DNA of 64,000 nt, taken from Aedes albopictus. Lineage: Eukaryota > Arthropoda > Insecta > Diptera > Culicidae. Below, in pieces: positions 44,901-57,330 of this stretch. Under the pieces are notes generated by a model. It was not told where the DNA came from, ran no database searches, and worked only from the letters and a program-made list of their open reading frames with translations. Each line of letters begins with the position of its first letter. Position 1 is the stretch's first letter. The position numbers and the translations under genes are program-made. The DNA is taken from the NCBI RefSeq assembly GCF_035046485.1, contig NC_085138.1:8284823-8348822 (forward strand). Reading direction: 5' to 3'.

Positions 44901-44923
44901 TTCCCTGCAGGTACTCTTTAGGA

Positions 44924-45256
44924 CATAGTTTCCCAAACTGTGGGTCGCGACCCCCCAGGGGGGTCGCCGGCCATCTGAAGGGGAGTTGCCAGAAATAGTT
45001 TCACTTTATTGATATTGCTTTAAGTATGGATTATATTTTTTATTTTACGATATTTGTTAGCTGATGATGGTTACATTAACCCTAAAGTACCTACATATAG
45101 TCATAGTTGGGATATAGTAAAAATGCAGCTTTTTTTGGTTCGCGAAAAAGTTCAACTTCTTTTTAGTATTTAAGTTTACATTTTTCCCTGGTGGGTCGCG
45201 AAAAGTTAGACCAGAAGCTAAGGGGGTCGCCAACCAAAAAAGTTTGGGAACCTATG
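44924..45256. mobile_element. hAT-type MITE with exact 8-bp duplication
   Basis: 333 bp, ends 'catagtttcccaaactgtgg' and 'aaaagtttgggaacctatg', with 'gggtcgcgacccccc' next to the left end and 'gggggtcgcca' next to the right. Target duplication 'ctttagga' at 44916-44923 and 45257-45264 is exact. Confidence 0.85.
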
Positions 45257-45443
45257 CTTTAGGATATCAAGAGGATTTCCTGCTGAATTAGTACAAGGAA
45301 TTTTTTAAAGAATCATGACAAATGCATATTAAAATATAACATATTGTAGTGGAACACTACAAATGCGTAATAAAATAGGACGTTTTAATATGAGACTTCT
45401 TCACTTTGATATCCCTGTTAGGGAAGGGGACAGGTCTACACAT

Positions 45444-46745
45444 TAGGCTGCGGCTTATTTTTCAAAAGTTGTTGAAACCTGGAATTCGTAAGCTCTTTTG
45501 GATTCAAATGACACAAAAAGAGAAACCTCTGAGTTTAAGCCAAAAATATTGAGATTTAGAGGTCGCGCAATCGCTTCAAAGTCGAATTTTCGAGTAATAA
45601 AAAGGTGTTTTCACTTCAAGTGCCATAACTTTCTCAATTTTCAACCGATTTTTAATCTTTTTTTATAAATTTCTCACAAATTAAACTTCGAATAAACTCT
45701 TAGAACATCATTTTTTTCCAAAGTCACGCAAAATATGAGTTTTTGAAGATTTAATTCATTTTTTTCTTCTTTTTACAAAAAATTTTAACTTTAGAGTCCT
45801 ATAACTTTTTAACCGTTTGACCAATTTTAATTTTTTTAGCTTGCTTTTGTAGATATTTTTGTTGCCTAAGAATGCTGTGAATAAACTGTACCTTTAAAAA
45901 AAACGTTTCAAAATAGATAAATACCAAAAACCGTTCAGAAACAAGTATTTTATTGGAAAAATCAGAATTTTGGCATAATTTTAATAGTTTTCATGCTTAG
46001 TTTCGGGCTCAAAGTGAGAAAATTATTCTCAATAATCATATGGAAGCCTTAAACTTCAGTTTTTGGAGTGTTCTAAATCAAAAAATATTTTCATGTTCGA
46101 AATGCGAGAAAAAAAAATTTGCAAAAAAAAATCCTCCAATGTGTTCCATATCCCTAAATATGATGCTAAGTATCTGGTTTGAAGTAAAAAATTGCAAATA
46201 ATCGTCAAAAACTCCAATTTTGCATGAAAACATCAAGTTTTAAGGCATGTTTTGGCAGTTTTTGGTGAAAAGTATCATAAAAATGACTACTTTGATGAAA
46301 AGTTTGTTTAGGACAAAGATATGCAACAAAAATATCTACAAAAGCAAGCTAAAAAAATTAAAATTGGTCAAACGGTTAAAAAGTTATAGGACTCTAAAGT
46401 TAAATTTTTTTGTAAAAAGAAGAAAAAAATGAATTAAATCTTCAAAAACTCATATTTTGCGTGACTTTGGAAAAAAATTATGTTCTACGAGTTTATTCGA
46501 AATTTAATTTGTGAGAAATTCATAAAAAAAAGATTGAAAATCGGTTGAAAATTGAGAAAGTTATGGCACTTGAAGTGAAAACACCTTTTTATTACTCGAA
46601 AATTCGACTTTGAAGCGATTGCGCGACCTCTAAATCTCAATATTTTTGGCTTAAACTCAGAGGTTTCTCTTTTTGTGTCATTTGAATCCAAAAGAGCTTA
46701 CGAATTCCTGGTTTCAACAACTTTTGAAGAATAAGCCGCAGCCTA
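45444..46745. mobile_element. 1.3 kb foldback element
   Basis: Ends 'taggctgcggcttatt' and 'aataagccgcagccta'. Arms of about 450 bp match closely ('gagaaacctctgagtttaag', 'gaggtcgcgcaatcgcttca', 'aaagttataggactctaaag' and complements). The loop of about 400 bp is AT-rich. No open frame of interest. It lies downstream of the fatty acid synthase gene. Confidence 0.8.
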
Positions 46746-47514
46746 CTACACATGTCTTCTAGTTAAAAACTGCCCAAATGACCTGAATGTAGGCCATCAA
46801 AATGAAATTGCTGAGATCTCATGATGCTGTATTACTCCAGCCAGAGCACTATAAATGTGCATTAAACTTGGGGAGAATTTTTTTTTAGTTTTTATTAATG
46901 TGTGTTTTAACTTAAATGCTAATTCTACACTACATCTTGGGGAGAAGTTTACAAAATAAAACTCGTAATAATCTCTGATTTAAATCTCGGGAGGCATTTT
47001 AGGAAAAAAAAATTCTAGGAAAATTACAAGATCTTACTCTTGCTTTGTGAACCTCTACAGTAGGATGACCCACACTTATATAAAAAAAACAGTAAATTCG
47101 AAAAACAACGAGTCTTAGGTACCTCCTGAATCAGTTATTTCGGACTCTCAGAAGCTACGTTCAAAATTTGAGCAAAACCAAATAAGTCAAAGAAGGCGCT
47201 CAACGAGCTTGAAGTTTGTATGGAGCATTTTCTCTTGTGTGTGTGCGAAGAGTTGCGTAATTCCTCAAGGTATCCATGAGGGTATTTGTTGGGTTGGAAG
47301 TTAACAGATAAATATAAAAATATGACAGTGGATATGTAACAATATTCTTACGATTAAGTCGTTTAGGGTCTATTTCATCACCTAGAATCAACCGTTAAAC
47401 CAGCCTTACCTATACAGTTAAACCTGGCTTAACGCTTAAGCGGGAGTGCAAAAATCGACCTTTAGGAAACTAAGTATAAGAAAGGTCAACTGTGATTCAA
47501 TCAACAAGATTTCT
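46746..47514. other. Spacer downstream of fatty acid synthase
   Basis: AT-rich sequence without a recognisable element or gene. Confidence 0.5.
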
Positions 47515-47534
47515 CATAATAAATTAACTTTTCT

Positions 47535-47540
47535 TTTATT
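47535..47540 (-). terminator. Polyadenylation signal for fatty acid synthase
   Basis: AATAAA on the minus strand about 140 bases after the stop codon, implying a short 3' UTR ending near 47515. Confidence 0.6.
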
Positions 47541-47680
47541 AGCGTTACTTAGGATTGTCTTGTTACATGGTGATCATTTCTTTTTGGAGCAGAGGTGTGC
47601 CTGGGTTGTCAAACAACAGTCGATTTCAAAGTTGAGGTGGTCGTACTATTCGGTTAATGCGAACTTCGTGCAACTAGTTC

Positions 47681-49439
47681 TTACTCGGCAATTACATTGC
47701 TTTGAAGGTACTTTTGGAAGCAGCGATCCGACTCGAGCACCGGGTCGGACTCGGTAATGATCTGCGTCAGCTTCGGGTTCTCCAGCATGGTGATGTGGTT
47801 ACCCTCCAAGAACTTAAGAGTAACCGTGCCCTTGGTGTACTCTGCGAGCCCGTAGTCTTCTTCGATGTCCACGACGGATACTTCCGTTGGGCGTACCAGG
47901 GTGATCGGAGACTCCAGTGGGGTGATCTTGTTAACGTCGTACAGCAGGGTGATCTTGATTCGGTTGAACAATGCTTTCGTCATCATTCTCAGGTAGGATT
48001 CGGAGTAGATGTTCTGATCCTTGGTGAGCTCGAGTAGTTTGTCCATTCGTGCCTCGAACGACGGACAATCACTGATTATCGGCAGTACATCTGTCGTCTC
48101 ATCCGGGTAGATAGTGTTGAGGATACCGGCAAACAGAACAATTTGAACAGTTTCATCGGTCCAATTGTCGGACATTTGATCTAAGGCCAGCTTGTGCAGG
48201 AACTTGGGTGCGCCGTCAATCAGTAGGATTTTTCCTCGTTTACCTGTTTCTTCCAGCAATCGTGCCAATTCTAGCGTAATAAACGCGCCAAACGAGTAAC
48301 CGACAAGATAGAAGTGTTCCGTTCCCTTGAACACATTTTCGATCACGTCTTGGGACAGGAATTGACAGATTTCTGGTATGCTGCTCATGTTGATCGTCTT
48401 GGTCAGCTGAGTGATGAACGTAGGCAAGGTCAGCTGCGAAGCGATACTATGCCAGGCATTACCGGCAACGCCTTCAATTCCAGGCGTTAGAAGAACACAG
48501 GCATTATATTTCTTAGAGTCATTCTCGGACTGTAGACGTAGAATCGTATGCTCGCTGTTGAACTCATCGCCCAAGTTACGAAGCAACATAGCAACACCAG
48601 TTGGTGTCTTTTCGTTGGCCAGCTTCAATTTAACGTTGTCGTCGGAACAGGCCTTTGCCTCTGTTAGTTCTTGAAGCTTCAGGAAAGTCAGCGAGCGGAG
48701 ATCCTGTGGCGTAAGGAATAATTCATATTCACGTTCAAGCGTCTGCTTGATTTCGACAGCCATCAGTGAGTCCATTCCAAGTTCCGAGAGCGTAGTATCC
48801 ATTGATACCGACTTGATATCACGGATGCTCATGATGTTCATAACGGATTCAATAATATTATCCTTTCCGGTGCTTCTCACACGCTTCTCAGCGACAACCA
48901 TGCTGGCAACGATTGGCTCTGGAGTCGTTAGCAGAGGGTCCAGCTCCTGAAGACAGGAGGAGATTCTTTGCTGTAGAGTGCCACCAATCTCCATATCCAG
49001 CTTGTCTTCCTGCATGTCCGCAACCAAACCAACTTCTCCAACGGCTCCCCATTGAACGGCCTTGGCCGGCAGTCCATTCGCATGACGATGTTCAATGATG
49101 CGCTCCATGACGGAGTTCGCCATACCGTAGTTACTCTGGCCAGCGTTTCCACGACCGCAGGAAACGCTAGAGAACACAACGAAGTACGACAAATGAGGAC
49201 ACAGTTTACGACTGAGCTCATCCAAGTGTTTGGTTGCTACCGCCTTAGGACCCATGCACTCGATGAACTTGTGGACACTCTGATTTTCAAAGATACCATC
49301 GCGCAGTTGAACCGCCAAATTGTAGATACCTCCGACTGGGCCCAATTTGGTGGCAGCCATTATCAACGATTCGCATCCCTTCTTGGTCGTAATATCTTCG
49401 GTGTTAACTACCACTTGGACACCGTATTGTTCCCACATT
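47681..49439 (-). CDS. FASN: Fatty acid synthase, exon 5 (ketoreductase end, ACP, thioesterase)
   Basis: Last exon of the cytosolic multidomain fatty acid synthase that builds palmitate from acetyl- and malonyl-CoA with NADPH. The acceptor is 'cttttacag' before 49439; one base completes Lys1800 and TAA lies at 47683-47681. In protein numbering from the start at 55092, the ketoreductase catalytic Ser/Tyr region is at about 1891-1904 (FSSVSCGRGNAGQSNYG). The acyl carrier protein has its phosphopantetheine serine in LGMDSL at about 2024. The thioesterase has its nucleophile in GYSFGA (Ser about 2182) and a likely catalytic His in GNHITM (about 2348). The protein ends at residue 2385. Presence of a thioesterase shows it can release free fatty acid. 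Confidence 0.96.
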
Positions 49440-49510
49440 CTGTAAAAGAGAGAAAAAGGAAAGTTACATATTCGTGTAAACCACTCTCACGTCTCAATAA
49501 AAAAACTCAC

Positions 49511-52011
49511 TTGATACGGTAGGCTTGGTATGGCTTGGTAATGCCTCGGCTAGAGCTCAGGACAAGTTTACGACATCCACGCAGTACCAGCCAATCAGCA
49601 AGTTCCAAACCAAAACCACCCAGGCCTCCAGCAATAATGTACGAATGGTCCGGATTGCAGTACATTCGAGGCAGATAAGCAATCGGTACCGATTCTACGT
49701 CATTTGGATTTTCACGGATCTTCAGCAAAACCTTGCCGACGTGCTTGCCGCTGGCCAGATATCGGAAGGCATTCTCAATTTCACTGGCAGGGAAAACGTT
49801 GGTCTTCAATGGCTTAACGATTCCGGCCTTGATATCCTTATCGACGAGATCACGCAAGACCTGCTTTTCCTCTAGAGGGGCCGTGAACAGGAAATCTACC
49901 AAGATAGCCGTGAACGACAAGGCTCGCAAGAATCGGTGCAGACCCAGTTTGCTGTCATTGGCCATATCATATTTGCCGATTTCCAGGAATTTTCCGTACT
50001 TGCCCAAGCAACGCAACGAAGCCTGCAGTTTATCTTCAGACAACGAGTTCAGAACGTAGTCAACGCCCATTCCATTGGTGCGAAGCATGATCATTTTCTC
50101 GAATGAAGTATCACGAGAGTTTCCAATGTTCTCAGGTTTCAATTTGGGGAAGGTTTGGAGTAGGAAGTCCCGCTTCGCTTGCGTTCCCACAGTTGTGTAA
50201 ACTTCCAATCCGTATGCTTGACATACATTGATAGCTGCTAGACCAACACCTCCACTACCAGCGTGGATGAGGATGGATTGTCCCTTCTGGATGTTTGCGT
50301 TGAGGAACAAAGCAGTGTACACGGTACCGTAGACAACAGGAACTGTGGCAGCCTCTTCCAGAGTCCAGTGTTCAGGAACAATCCATGTCAACGATTCATC
50401 ATTCTCGACGTGAGTTGCCATTGCGCCGGTTGTAAGCATACCCATCAATCGCTTGCCACTTTCGGTGACTCCAGAATACTCGAAACCGAGATCACACTGT
50501 TGTTCCAGGCGGGACAGATTGGCGAAGTCAGCCGTAAGTTTACCCGATGCAAACATAACATCGCGGAAGTTCAAAGAACTGTAGCAAACCTTGACGAGCT
50601 CGCGAGTCGGTCTTCGCTGGTTGTACGGTCCACCAAGCCAGGTCATCGATGACAGATCTCCCTTAGTCAGAGCATTCGCATAGCAGTGGTCACGTCTTGG
50701 CTTGGTGACAATGGGTTGCAGCAGCTGCAGGTGACGGTAAGATCCCCAGCGTCCATTTCGGTACACGTTCAAAGCCAGGCCTAGTTTCAAATGCGATTTA
50801 TATACGGGGTTATCGAGCTCGAATGGAGGTGCCCTCGGATCATCTACAAAGACGCAGCTCACCATTCCACCATCAGGTTCCTTACGAATACAGTTTACAA
50901 GACCGAGGATACCAGACATGCTGTCTCCTTGAGCAACAGCAATCACCGATCCTTGCTTCATTGCATCACGCAGCTTAGCGACCCATTCAAACTTGTCGTC
51001 GTTGGGAATCTGAACAATGGTTGGGCTTCCCATGTACTTGCGCTTGATACGCTGCAAGAGCACGTAGGTTTCATCTTCTACTGGAATCAGGGCAATCAGC
51101 TGGTATCCAGCAGGAGCAACGATGCTATCCAATGCCAAGTTTGCGGCTTCTCGAGATAGGATGAAACCACTATCGTGTAAGCTGTTGGCAGCTTCCTCGA
51201 TCAGCTCTGGACGTCCAAGGCAGTTCACGGAAATCAAGAAGAGACAGCTTGATTGGGTAGACAGTTTTCCATCTTCAACATGTACTCCGGTCAAGGATAG
51301 CTGTTGCTGCGAGAGGAACATCAGATCGGCGGTGACCAACGGAAGATCTCCAAGAGCTTCAGCGAATAGAGGCGTAATAGGAGTATCGTTATGGAAGTCA
51401 GTCTCAACGGCCTTCACCTTCGGAACCGGGATGTTTTCTAAGGCGAGTTGAACGCATACTCGCACGGCATCGGCCTTGCTCATCTTCGGTGCTGGAAGGT
51501 GCGAGATAAACTGGTATGATTCCAAAACTGGATAACCTGGTGGCTTCCTGCGTCCAACGGTGCTAGCCTGCAGCCCGATGACTTCGATTCCACCGCAACG
51601 AATCGTATTCAACACGTCGGAGAATTTGAAGTCGAACACCTGTTCGCCTTCTTCCATGGTATTGGCAATGGCCAGATGCATCTTGGGATCAATGCGCAAA
51701 CGTTCAATTCCTGTCGGGATCATCAGAGAGCGCGTATCCTTGCCAACGATACAGCACTGTAGTAAGCAGTCAAGGAACGATACCCAGTTCAGATCCCAGC
51801 TGACCTTTCCACAACGTGCATCAGCTCGTGCTTCCTGTACTGCACGGAAAGCTCCATTGTAATGGTAACCACGCAGACGAAGCTCCTTGTAGAAGTCACG
51901 AGCGGTTAACATTGGGAAGTCGCTTTCCGGTGGGTCTGGAATTTCCGACAGTTGAATGTTCTCAACGTGTTTGACGTAGCCTGTAACGACTGCTGCCGAT
52001 CCTTCGGTGAT
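49511..52011 (-). CDS. FASN: Fatty acid synthase, exon 4 (dehydratase end, pseudo-methyltransferase region, enoylreductase, ketoreductase start)
   Basis: 2501-nt exon opening in phase 0 after a 57-nt intron (acceptor 'attcccaccag') and leaving two bases at a gtgagt donor. It encodes residues about 967-1799. The enoylreductase nucleotide-binding loop GSGGVG is at about 1551-1556, preceded by VCYSSLNFRDVM, typical of FAS enoylreductases. The ketoreductase dinucleotide-binding loop GGLGGFG is at about 1761-1767. The stretch between dehydratase and enoylreductase corresponds to the structural, usually inactive methyltransferase-like part of animal FAS; I see no clear SAM-binding motif. Confidence 0.95.
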
Positions 52012-52068
52012 CTGGTGGGAATAGCGTAATGTTATTTAACGACAAGAATACGCAGATATGAAACTTAC

Positions 52069-52489
52069 TTCAAAGCGGCCGGTACCCGGTTGAAGCATCA
52101 CGGTGAACTCGATTTCCTGGTCCTTGGCAATCGACGTAGCACGCAGGAACTTAACATCCTCGAATTCCACCTCCAAGTCGAAATACATTGGACCTTTTAC
52201 CATAGCAAGAGTTTCCCATGCCAGATGCAGGTACGCCGTTGCAGGGAACAGCACACGACCGTCGATGACGTGCCCGGCGATGTAGCTGAAGTCCTGATCG
52301 CTCAGTTTGATCTTGACGCGACGTTCTCCACTCTTCGAAGACTTCTGCATTTCGAACTTGGTTACGAACCAATCTTCGCTGTGATCCCAACGAACCAAGT
52401 GCGAGATCAGAGGTGTTCCTCGAGAGACAGGGTATTCCACTTGCGGGTACAAACGTGAAACCGGGATGTCCAAGCCGTTGACGTACAAT
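52069..52489 (-). CDS. FASN: Fatty acid synthase, exon 3 (dehydratase)
   Basis: 421-nt exon between a 63-nt and a 57-nt intron. The first base completes Lys826 and the exon ends in phase 0 at a gtaagt donor. It carries the dehydratase catalytic motif: His at about residue 899 in GHVIDGRVLFPATAYL, fitting HxxxGxxxxP. Short introns and consistent phases support the model. Confidence 0.94.
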
Positions 52490-52552
52490 CTGTGAGAGTG
52501 AAAAATAGGCGTTACTCATGAGTTTCATTAGCGACTGTATGCAAGAACTTAC

Positions 52553-54759
52553 TTTCCCAAAGCGTTGAACATGTACTGCACGTTATCCTTATTACCACGC
52601 TTAGTCAAACCAATATGAATAGCGTTGGGCATGGATTTCTTCAAAATGGCTTGCAACAGTCCATGGGGAGCAACTTCAATGGTTATTGCGTTGTTTGGAA
52701 GAAGAGCGGAGGTTTCCTCGAACAATACCGAGCTCAGCAGATTGTTCGTATGATAGTGAGCCGAGGAGTACTGACTTTCCGGCTGGTCCCAACGGATCTT
52801 TGGCACAGATGAACTCAGCCACTTGGGCGATCGTTTCTTCGGTTCTGGGATAACTTCGTTCAGTCGCGCCAACAGCCTTGGTCCCATTTCAGCAATGTAC
52901 TTGCTGTGATAAGGAATGTTCGAGCAAGGAACTTCCTTGGCAAATATTCCCTTTCCGGTCAGCTCCTTAACAAAGGCTTCCACATTTTCCTTAGGTCCAG
53001 AGATGGTACACGAATCCGGACCGTTGTGACAGGCCACTTCAATTCCCGGTGGAATCATTGTTCGGATCTTACGGTAACCCATTCCAACAGCTGCCATCGA
53101 ACCAAACACGGTCTTTGTCTCCAAACTTGCCATACCTCGGGAGTATGCAGACAGGATCATTTGCTCGGCTGTGAAACATCCGTCAGCGTACGCGCAACCC
53201 AGCTCACCGACTGAATGTCCAATAACGAAGTCCGGTTCGATATCCAGGGAACGCAGGACATCTACGATACCGATTTGAACAGCGGCAATTCCCACAAACG
53301 AGTGAAGAATGTTTTCGTATTTGCAATCCTTAGAGGTCAAGATCTCCATCAAATTCAGTCCTCTTTTCTCCAGCACACGATGGCATTTCTCGACCGAAGC
53401 GCGGAAGATTGGAATTTCCAATAGAGAAGTACCCATCTCGGTCCATTGAGATCCCATACCGCTGAATACCCAAACGAGCGGACGCTTCATACCGGTATAA
53501 TGCTGACAATCACGTCCCAAGCAGAGTGCGTTCTCCATGCCATTCTTAGCGTAGACTCCGTAGCCACGGAATACGTTTCCAGGAATAGACTCGCTCTGGA
53601 CGCTGTGCAACAGCGAAACATATTCGGCATCCAGGTGTTTGTTGCTAAGTTCAGTCAAAATGACATCGATGGCCTCTTCGGTTCTACCCGACCAGGTGAC
53701 CAAGCGTGGTAGATTGTCTTCAGGAATTCCACCGTTGACCTTCAGCTTCGGGTTACCTTTGAGCAGAGCATGAGCGTTGGCGCCACCGAAACCGAAGGAG
53801 TTCACCGCAATCAGTGGACCATCCAGAGGTGTAGGTTCCGAAACAACCGACAAGCGTCCTTCGACCAGCGATGGAATGTCACCTCTGGTTTCGGTGAAGT
53901 TGATGTTAGGTGGAATAACCTGGTTTTCGAAGGCCAGAACCGACTTGATAATAGAGCAAATACCGGAGCTAGATTCGGAATGTCCAATGTTGGATTTGAC
54001 TGATCCGACTGGTAGTGGCTTCTTACGACCTTGGCAAAAGACCTTATCCAATCCGTTACATTCTTCTGGATCACCGACAACCGTACCAGTACTGTGAGCT
54101 TCTACGTAGTCAACGGTTGATGGATCGATATTGATTTCTTGGTAGAACTCAGAAAGCAGTTTCCGTTGCATCGGTCCGGATGGGTAGGTGATGCCTTCCT
54201 CTTTGAACCCATCGCAATTGGTCTTGGAGTAGACAACATCAGCGTAAATTCGCTTAGCATCCTTGGCCTTCTGGAGGAACACAACGCAGATGGCCTCCGA
54301 ACGGGTGTAACCGGAAGCATCTTTGTCGAATGGACGACAGTATCCATCAGCAGCCAAGACTCCAAGACGTGCGAATTGTAGAGTGACGTATGGATGTAAC
54401 AGCAAGTTAGATCCACCAACGATGGCCGCGTCACACTCTCCGTTGCGAATGGCATTGAAGGCACAGTCCAGAGCATACATGGAACTACTGCAAGCGGTAT
54501 CCAACAGAAAAGATGGACCGTTCAGACCCATGGTGTAGGAAATACGGTTCGCCATCATAGCACGGGAACATCCAGTAATACCAAAACCACCTGAAGAAAT
54601 CTTCTCGTAGAACCAAGTCTTTTCCGACTCGGCAAAGCATGCTCCGATGAACACTCCGGTACGTGATCCTCGAAGGCTCTTCGGGTTCACACCAGCATCG
54701 ATGACTGCTTCGTACGCATGCTCCACAAGAATACGGCACTGCGGGTCCATGGTGTGAGC
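52553..54759 (-). CDS. FASN: Fatty acid synthase, exon 2 (ketosynthase and malonyl/acetyltransferase)
   Basis: 2207-nt exon opening Ala-His-Thr-Met-Asp-Pro-Gln after a 63-nt intron. The ketosynthase nucleophile Cys is at about residue 180 (DTACSSS), with catalytic His residues at about 312 (EAHSTGT) and 350 (NIGHSES). The malonyl/acetyltransferase follows with FSGMGSQW and the serine elbow GHSVG at about 604-608. It is not inverted or truncated relative to other animal FAS proteins. Confidence 0.96.
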
Positions 54760-54822
54760 CTAGTCAGGTGCAGAAAAGATCCGTCAGATTCACCTTCCAT
54801 AGAGTTTCGAACACTAACTTAC

Positions 54823-55092
54823 CTGTTTGAAGTGCACACCGAAGAACGTAGCATCGAACTTCTCCAAGTTGTTGACCTTTCCCATACGGCGAGGGATTTC
54901 CACGTTGCTGTGACGCCAGCGGGTTTCCAGTTCGTCCACCATGTCGATCTTGTTGTACAGGTTATGGGCGTATTCGCGCACATTGTCCGAATTCGGGAAC
55001 CGACCAGAAATACCGGCAATCACAATCTCCTCACCGGGTAGCGGAGGCTTGGCACGGTGCTCAATAGCGGGATTTTCAATTCTCGAACCCAT
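54823..55092 (-). CDS. FASN: Fatty acid synthase, exon 1 (start)
   Basis: First coding exon, 90 codons: ATG at 55092, then GSRIENPAIEHRAKPPLPGE and EIVIAGISGRFPNS, the first strand of the ketosynthase. It ends in phase 0 at a gtaagt donor after HFKQ, which reads straight into AHTMDPQ of exon 2. The five exons total 7158 nt including the stop (2385 aa), a normal length for an insect FAS. No in-frame ATG upstream was seen before a stop. Confidence 0.93.
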
Positions 55093-55501
55093 TGTTATAA
55101 TAATTTGTACTGTTTATCAGTTCCTTCACAAATCACTTCACTTAACGAATAGTTTCACTAATCACCAATTGCTTAACACCGACCCAAAACACAAAATACG
55201 ATTAACAATCCACGTCACCAAGTAAATCCTCTCACGAAGCGTCCGTTTCCAAATTCCGCCAGATTTTCCCGTAAGCGCCTGCCTGAGTCCTGCGTCCGTA
55301 TCCGGTCTAGCTGAGGAACGACAATCCACTAGTCAGACATTGACATTGAACTTGCAAACCGAAGCACCCAAGGTATACTATTCCAATCGACGACACAATT
55401 TGCACACAATCCGCGCGAAGACCGTTCAACGAGAAACCCGTAAGACCTCAGCGGCGCAACGACCAGTACGCTTGTGAACGAAGAACCAACGGAGGACGCA
55501 G
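55093..55501 (-). promoter_or_regulatory. Fatty acid synthase 5' UTR region
   Basis: About 380 nt of non-repetitive sequence between the TATA box and the start codon, probably mostly 5' UTR starting near 55475. A spliced leader exon cannot be ruled out. Confidence 0.45.
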
Positions 55502-55508
55502 TTTTATA
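55502..55508 (-). promoter_or_regulatory. TATA box of fatty acid synthase
   Basis: TATAAAA on the minus strand ('ttttata' on the plus strand) about 410 bases upstream of the start codon, in a GC-richer, non-repetitive context. Predicted transcription start is about 30 bases downstream, near 55475. Confidence 0.55.
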
Positions 55509-55786
55509 GCGTTGACCTGTGCGACCAAGAATGGTTCGATTACGATTCTTGCATCGACTTTCGATTAACGATTCCGTGCATCTGATTAGCTCCGCTTTAC
55601 TTTCATTAAGCTTTGACCGGGGAACGTGCGACACTGGCAAGGGAACTTCCTGCGTCAATACACGCTTGTCGGGGACATTCCGTTCCGTAGGGTTTGAATG
55701 TCCCATAGAATGTGGGTAGACTTTTCCCATAGATTTTTGTTTACTCGGAGTGTTAATATTTTTGAACATTCTTCTCAATCAGGTTT

Positions 55787-55792
55787 CACGTG
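55787..55792. promoter_or_regulatory. Palindromic E-box CACGTG upstream of fatty acid synthase
   Basis: A perfect CACGTG lies about 280 bases upstream of the TATA box. In animals, FAS promoters are driven by bHLH factors (SREBP, USF, ChREBP-type) that bind E-boxes, so the site is a candidate, but one hexamer can occur by chance. Confidence 0.35.
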
Positions 55793-55799
55793 CCTCCAT

Positions 55800-56880
55800 C
55801 ACTCAGTTTTCCGAATTCGTAATTATGGAATGAAGAAGTCGCGAGCCCCATGTTTAACCTTTCTAACCTTATGGAATAGACGCTGGAAACGTGCCTTGTA
55901 CGTATATGTACAAGAAAGGTTGGAAACGTACCTCGCGAGCGGCATCGCATGGGTAAGAAATGCATGTTATCTAGCAGCACCGACGACAATACGCGTTGGA
56001 CAAAATAACTGAATTTTATGCAAATCGGCTCGAAAAAGGTTTGATTTAGAAGCTTTTGATTTGAAATTCGTTTGGGTATTTTGATTTTGCATTGTCTTTA
56101 CTGTACTGGTGAATGAAAGTTTGATGAACTTCGTTTAATTTTTGTGGTTGACCAACATTTCTCGTTCGCTAGGATGTTCAACATAGTCGTACTTTTCATG
56201 TTATGTAAAATTATCGATTGATTAACTTTAATAATGGTTGTCAATACTAAATGGATACTCTCATGGATCTTTTCTATCATTTAGCGGGTATTTGACCCAT
56301 TTAGCTATTACAAATTTCAAATGCCAACGATAGAGTTTTCGTCCGTTTAGTAGTAGGATTTATGATACTAGAACTTCCACGCTGTAAATATTAAAGGTGA
56401 CATCGTGTCGCATATCATTTTCAGTATTAAGTTTTTGAACAATATTCTCGCTTTATAATTCAAAATATTATTTGTTTGTATCCTAAATATATATATGTAT
56501 TGGTAAATTGAGCAAAGCGTACTAAATCTACTCAAATACTTTATCTGAAATTGAAACTTAGCTAATTAAGGAGGTATACTTAACTTGATTACAAACTTCA
56601 AGAGCGTTCTGAAGAAGTTATTACTGTTCTGGTTGAAGTCCTGTTGCAAAAAGATTTTCTAGTCGGTGGTTGTTGAACAATTTCTATAAATCCTAATATA
56701 ATTCGAACTAAAGTAATTCTCGCTCACTACAAACAGCGAAATAGTAAAAGTTTTCCATTAAAAAGTAATTGCAAATCTTGAATCGCTGAAGACACGAAAA
56801 CCGCACTATGTTTATCATTAATTTTAAAAAGTTTATACGTATTATGAAATAAGCTTTACTAGCAAACCGACCACAAATTC
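55800..56880. other. Intergenic, nothing recognised
   Basis: AT-rich sequence upstream of fatty acid synthase with no gene or clear element. Confidence 0.5.
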
Positions 56881-57330
56881 CACACCTGTCTAAAACTAAA
56901 ACGTCTTAAAATAACTAGAAACGCCTCGAAACCCCTCCAAAAACATCCCTGGAACCAACTTTACAGCTTACTGATACCTCCGGAAACCACTTTCAAACTC
57001 CCTGAAATCCCCTGAAACGCCCTTTGAAGCTCCCTAAATCCACAAATACCACTCAGACCCCCTCAAACATCGAAACGCCTTGAAATTCCGTTAAAGCAGC
57101 CTAATATCTTCTGAAAGTCGCCTCAGAAGACTCCTCAAAGGCCTTGAAACCCCTTTGAAAACCCAACTAAAATCGTCTGACACGCATTGAACCCCCTTGA
57201 AATCTTCTTGAAAACTTCCTGAAATCTCCGGGAACCACTTGCAATCCCTTTTAAAATCCTTTGAATTTATCTGAAACGCTTCGAAACTCGTCTTGAAACC
57301 CCTTGAAAATTCTCTGCAATGTAACTCACT
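56880..57330. repeat. Degenerate 'cctgaaacccc' repeat tract
   Basis: Diverged words 'ctgaaatcccc', 'ccttgaaaccc' and 'cctgaaacgc', as at 29340-29645 and 59900-60780. No gene. Confidence 0.6.
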
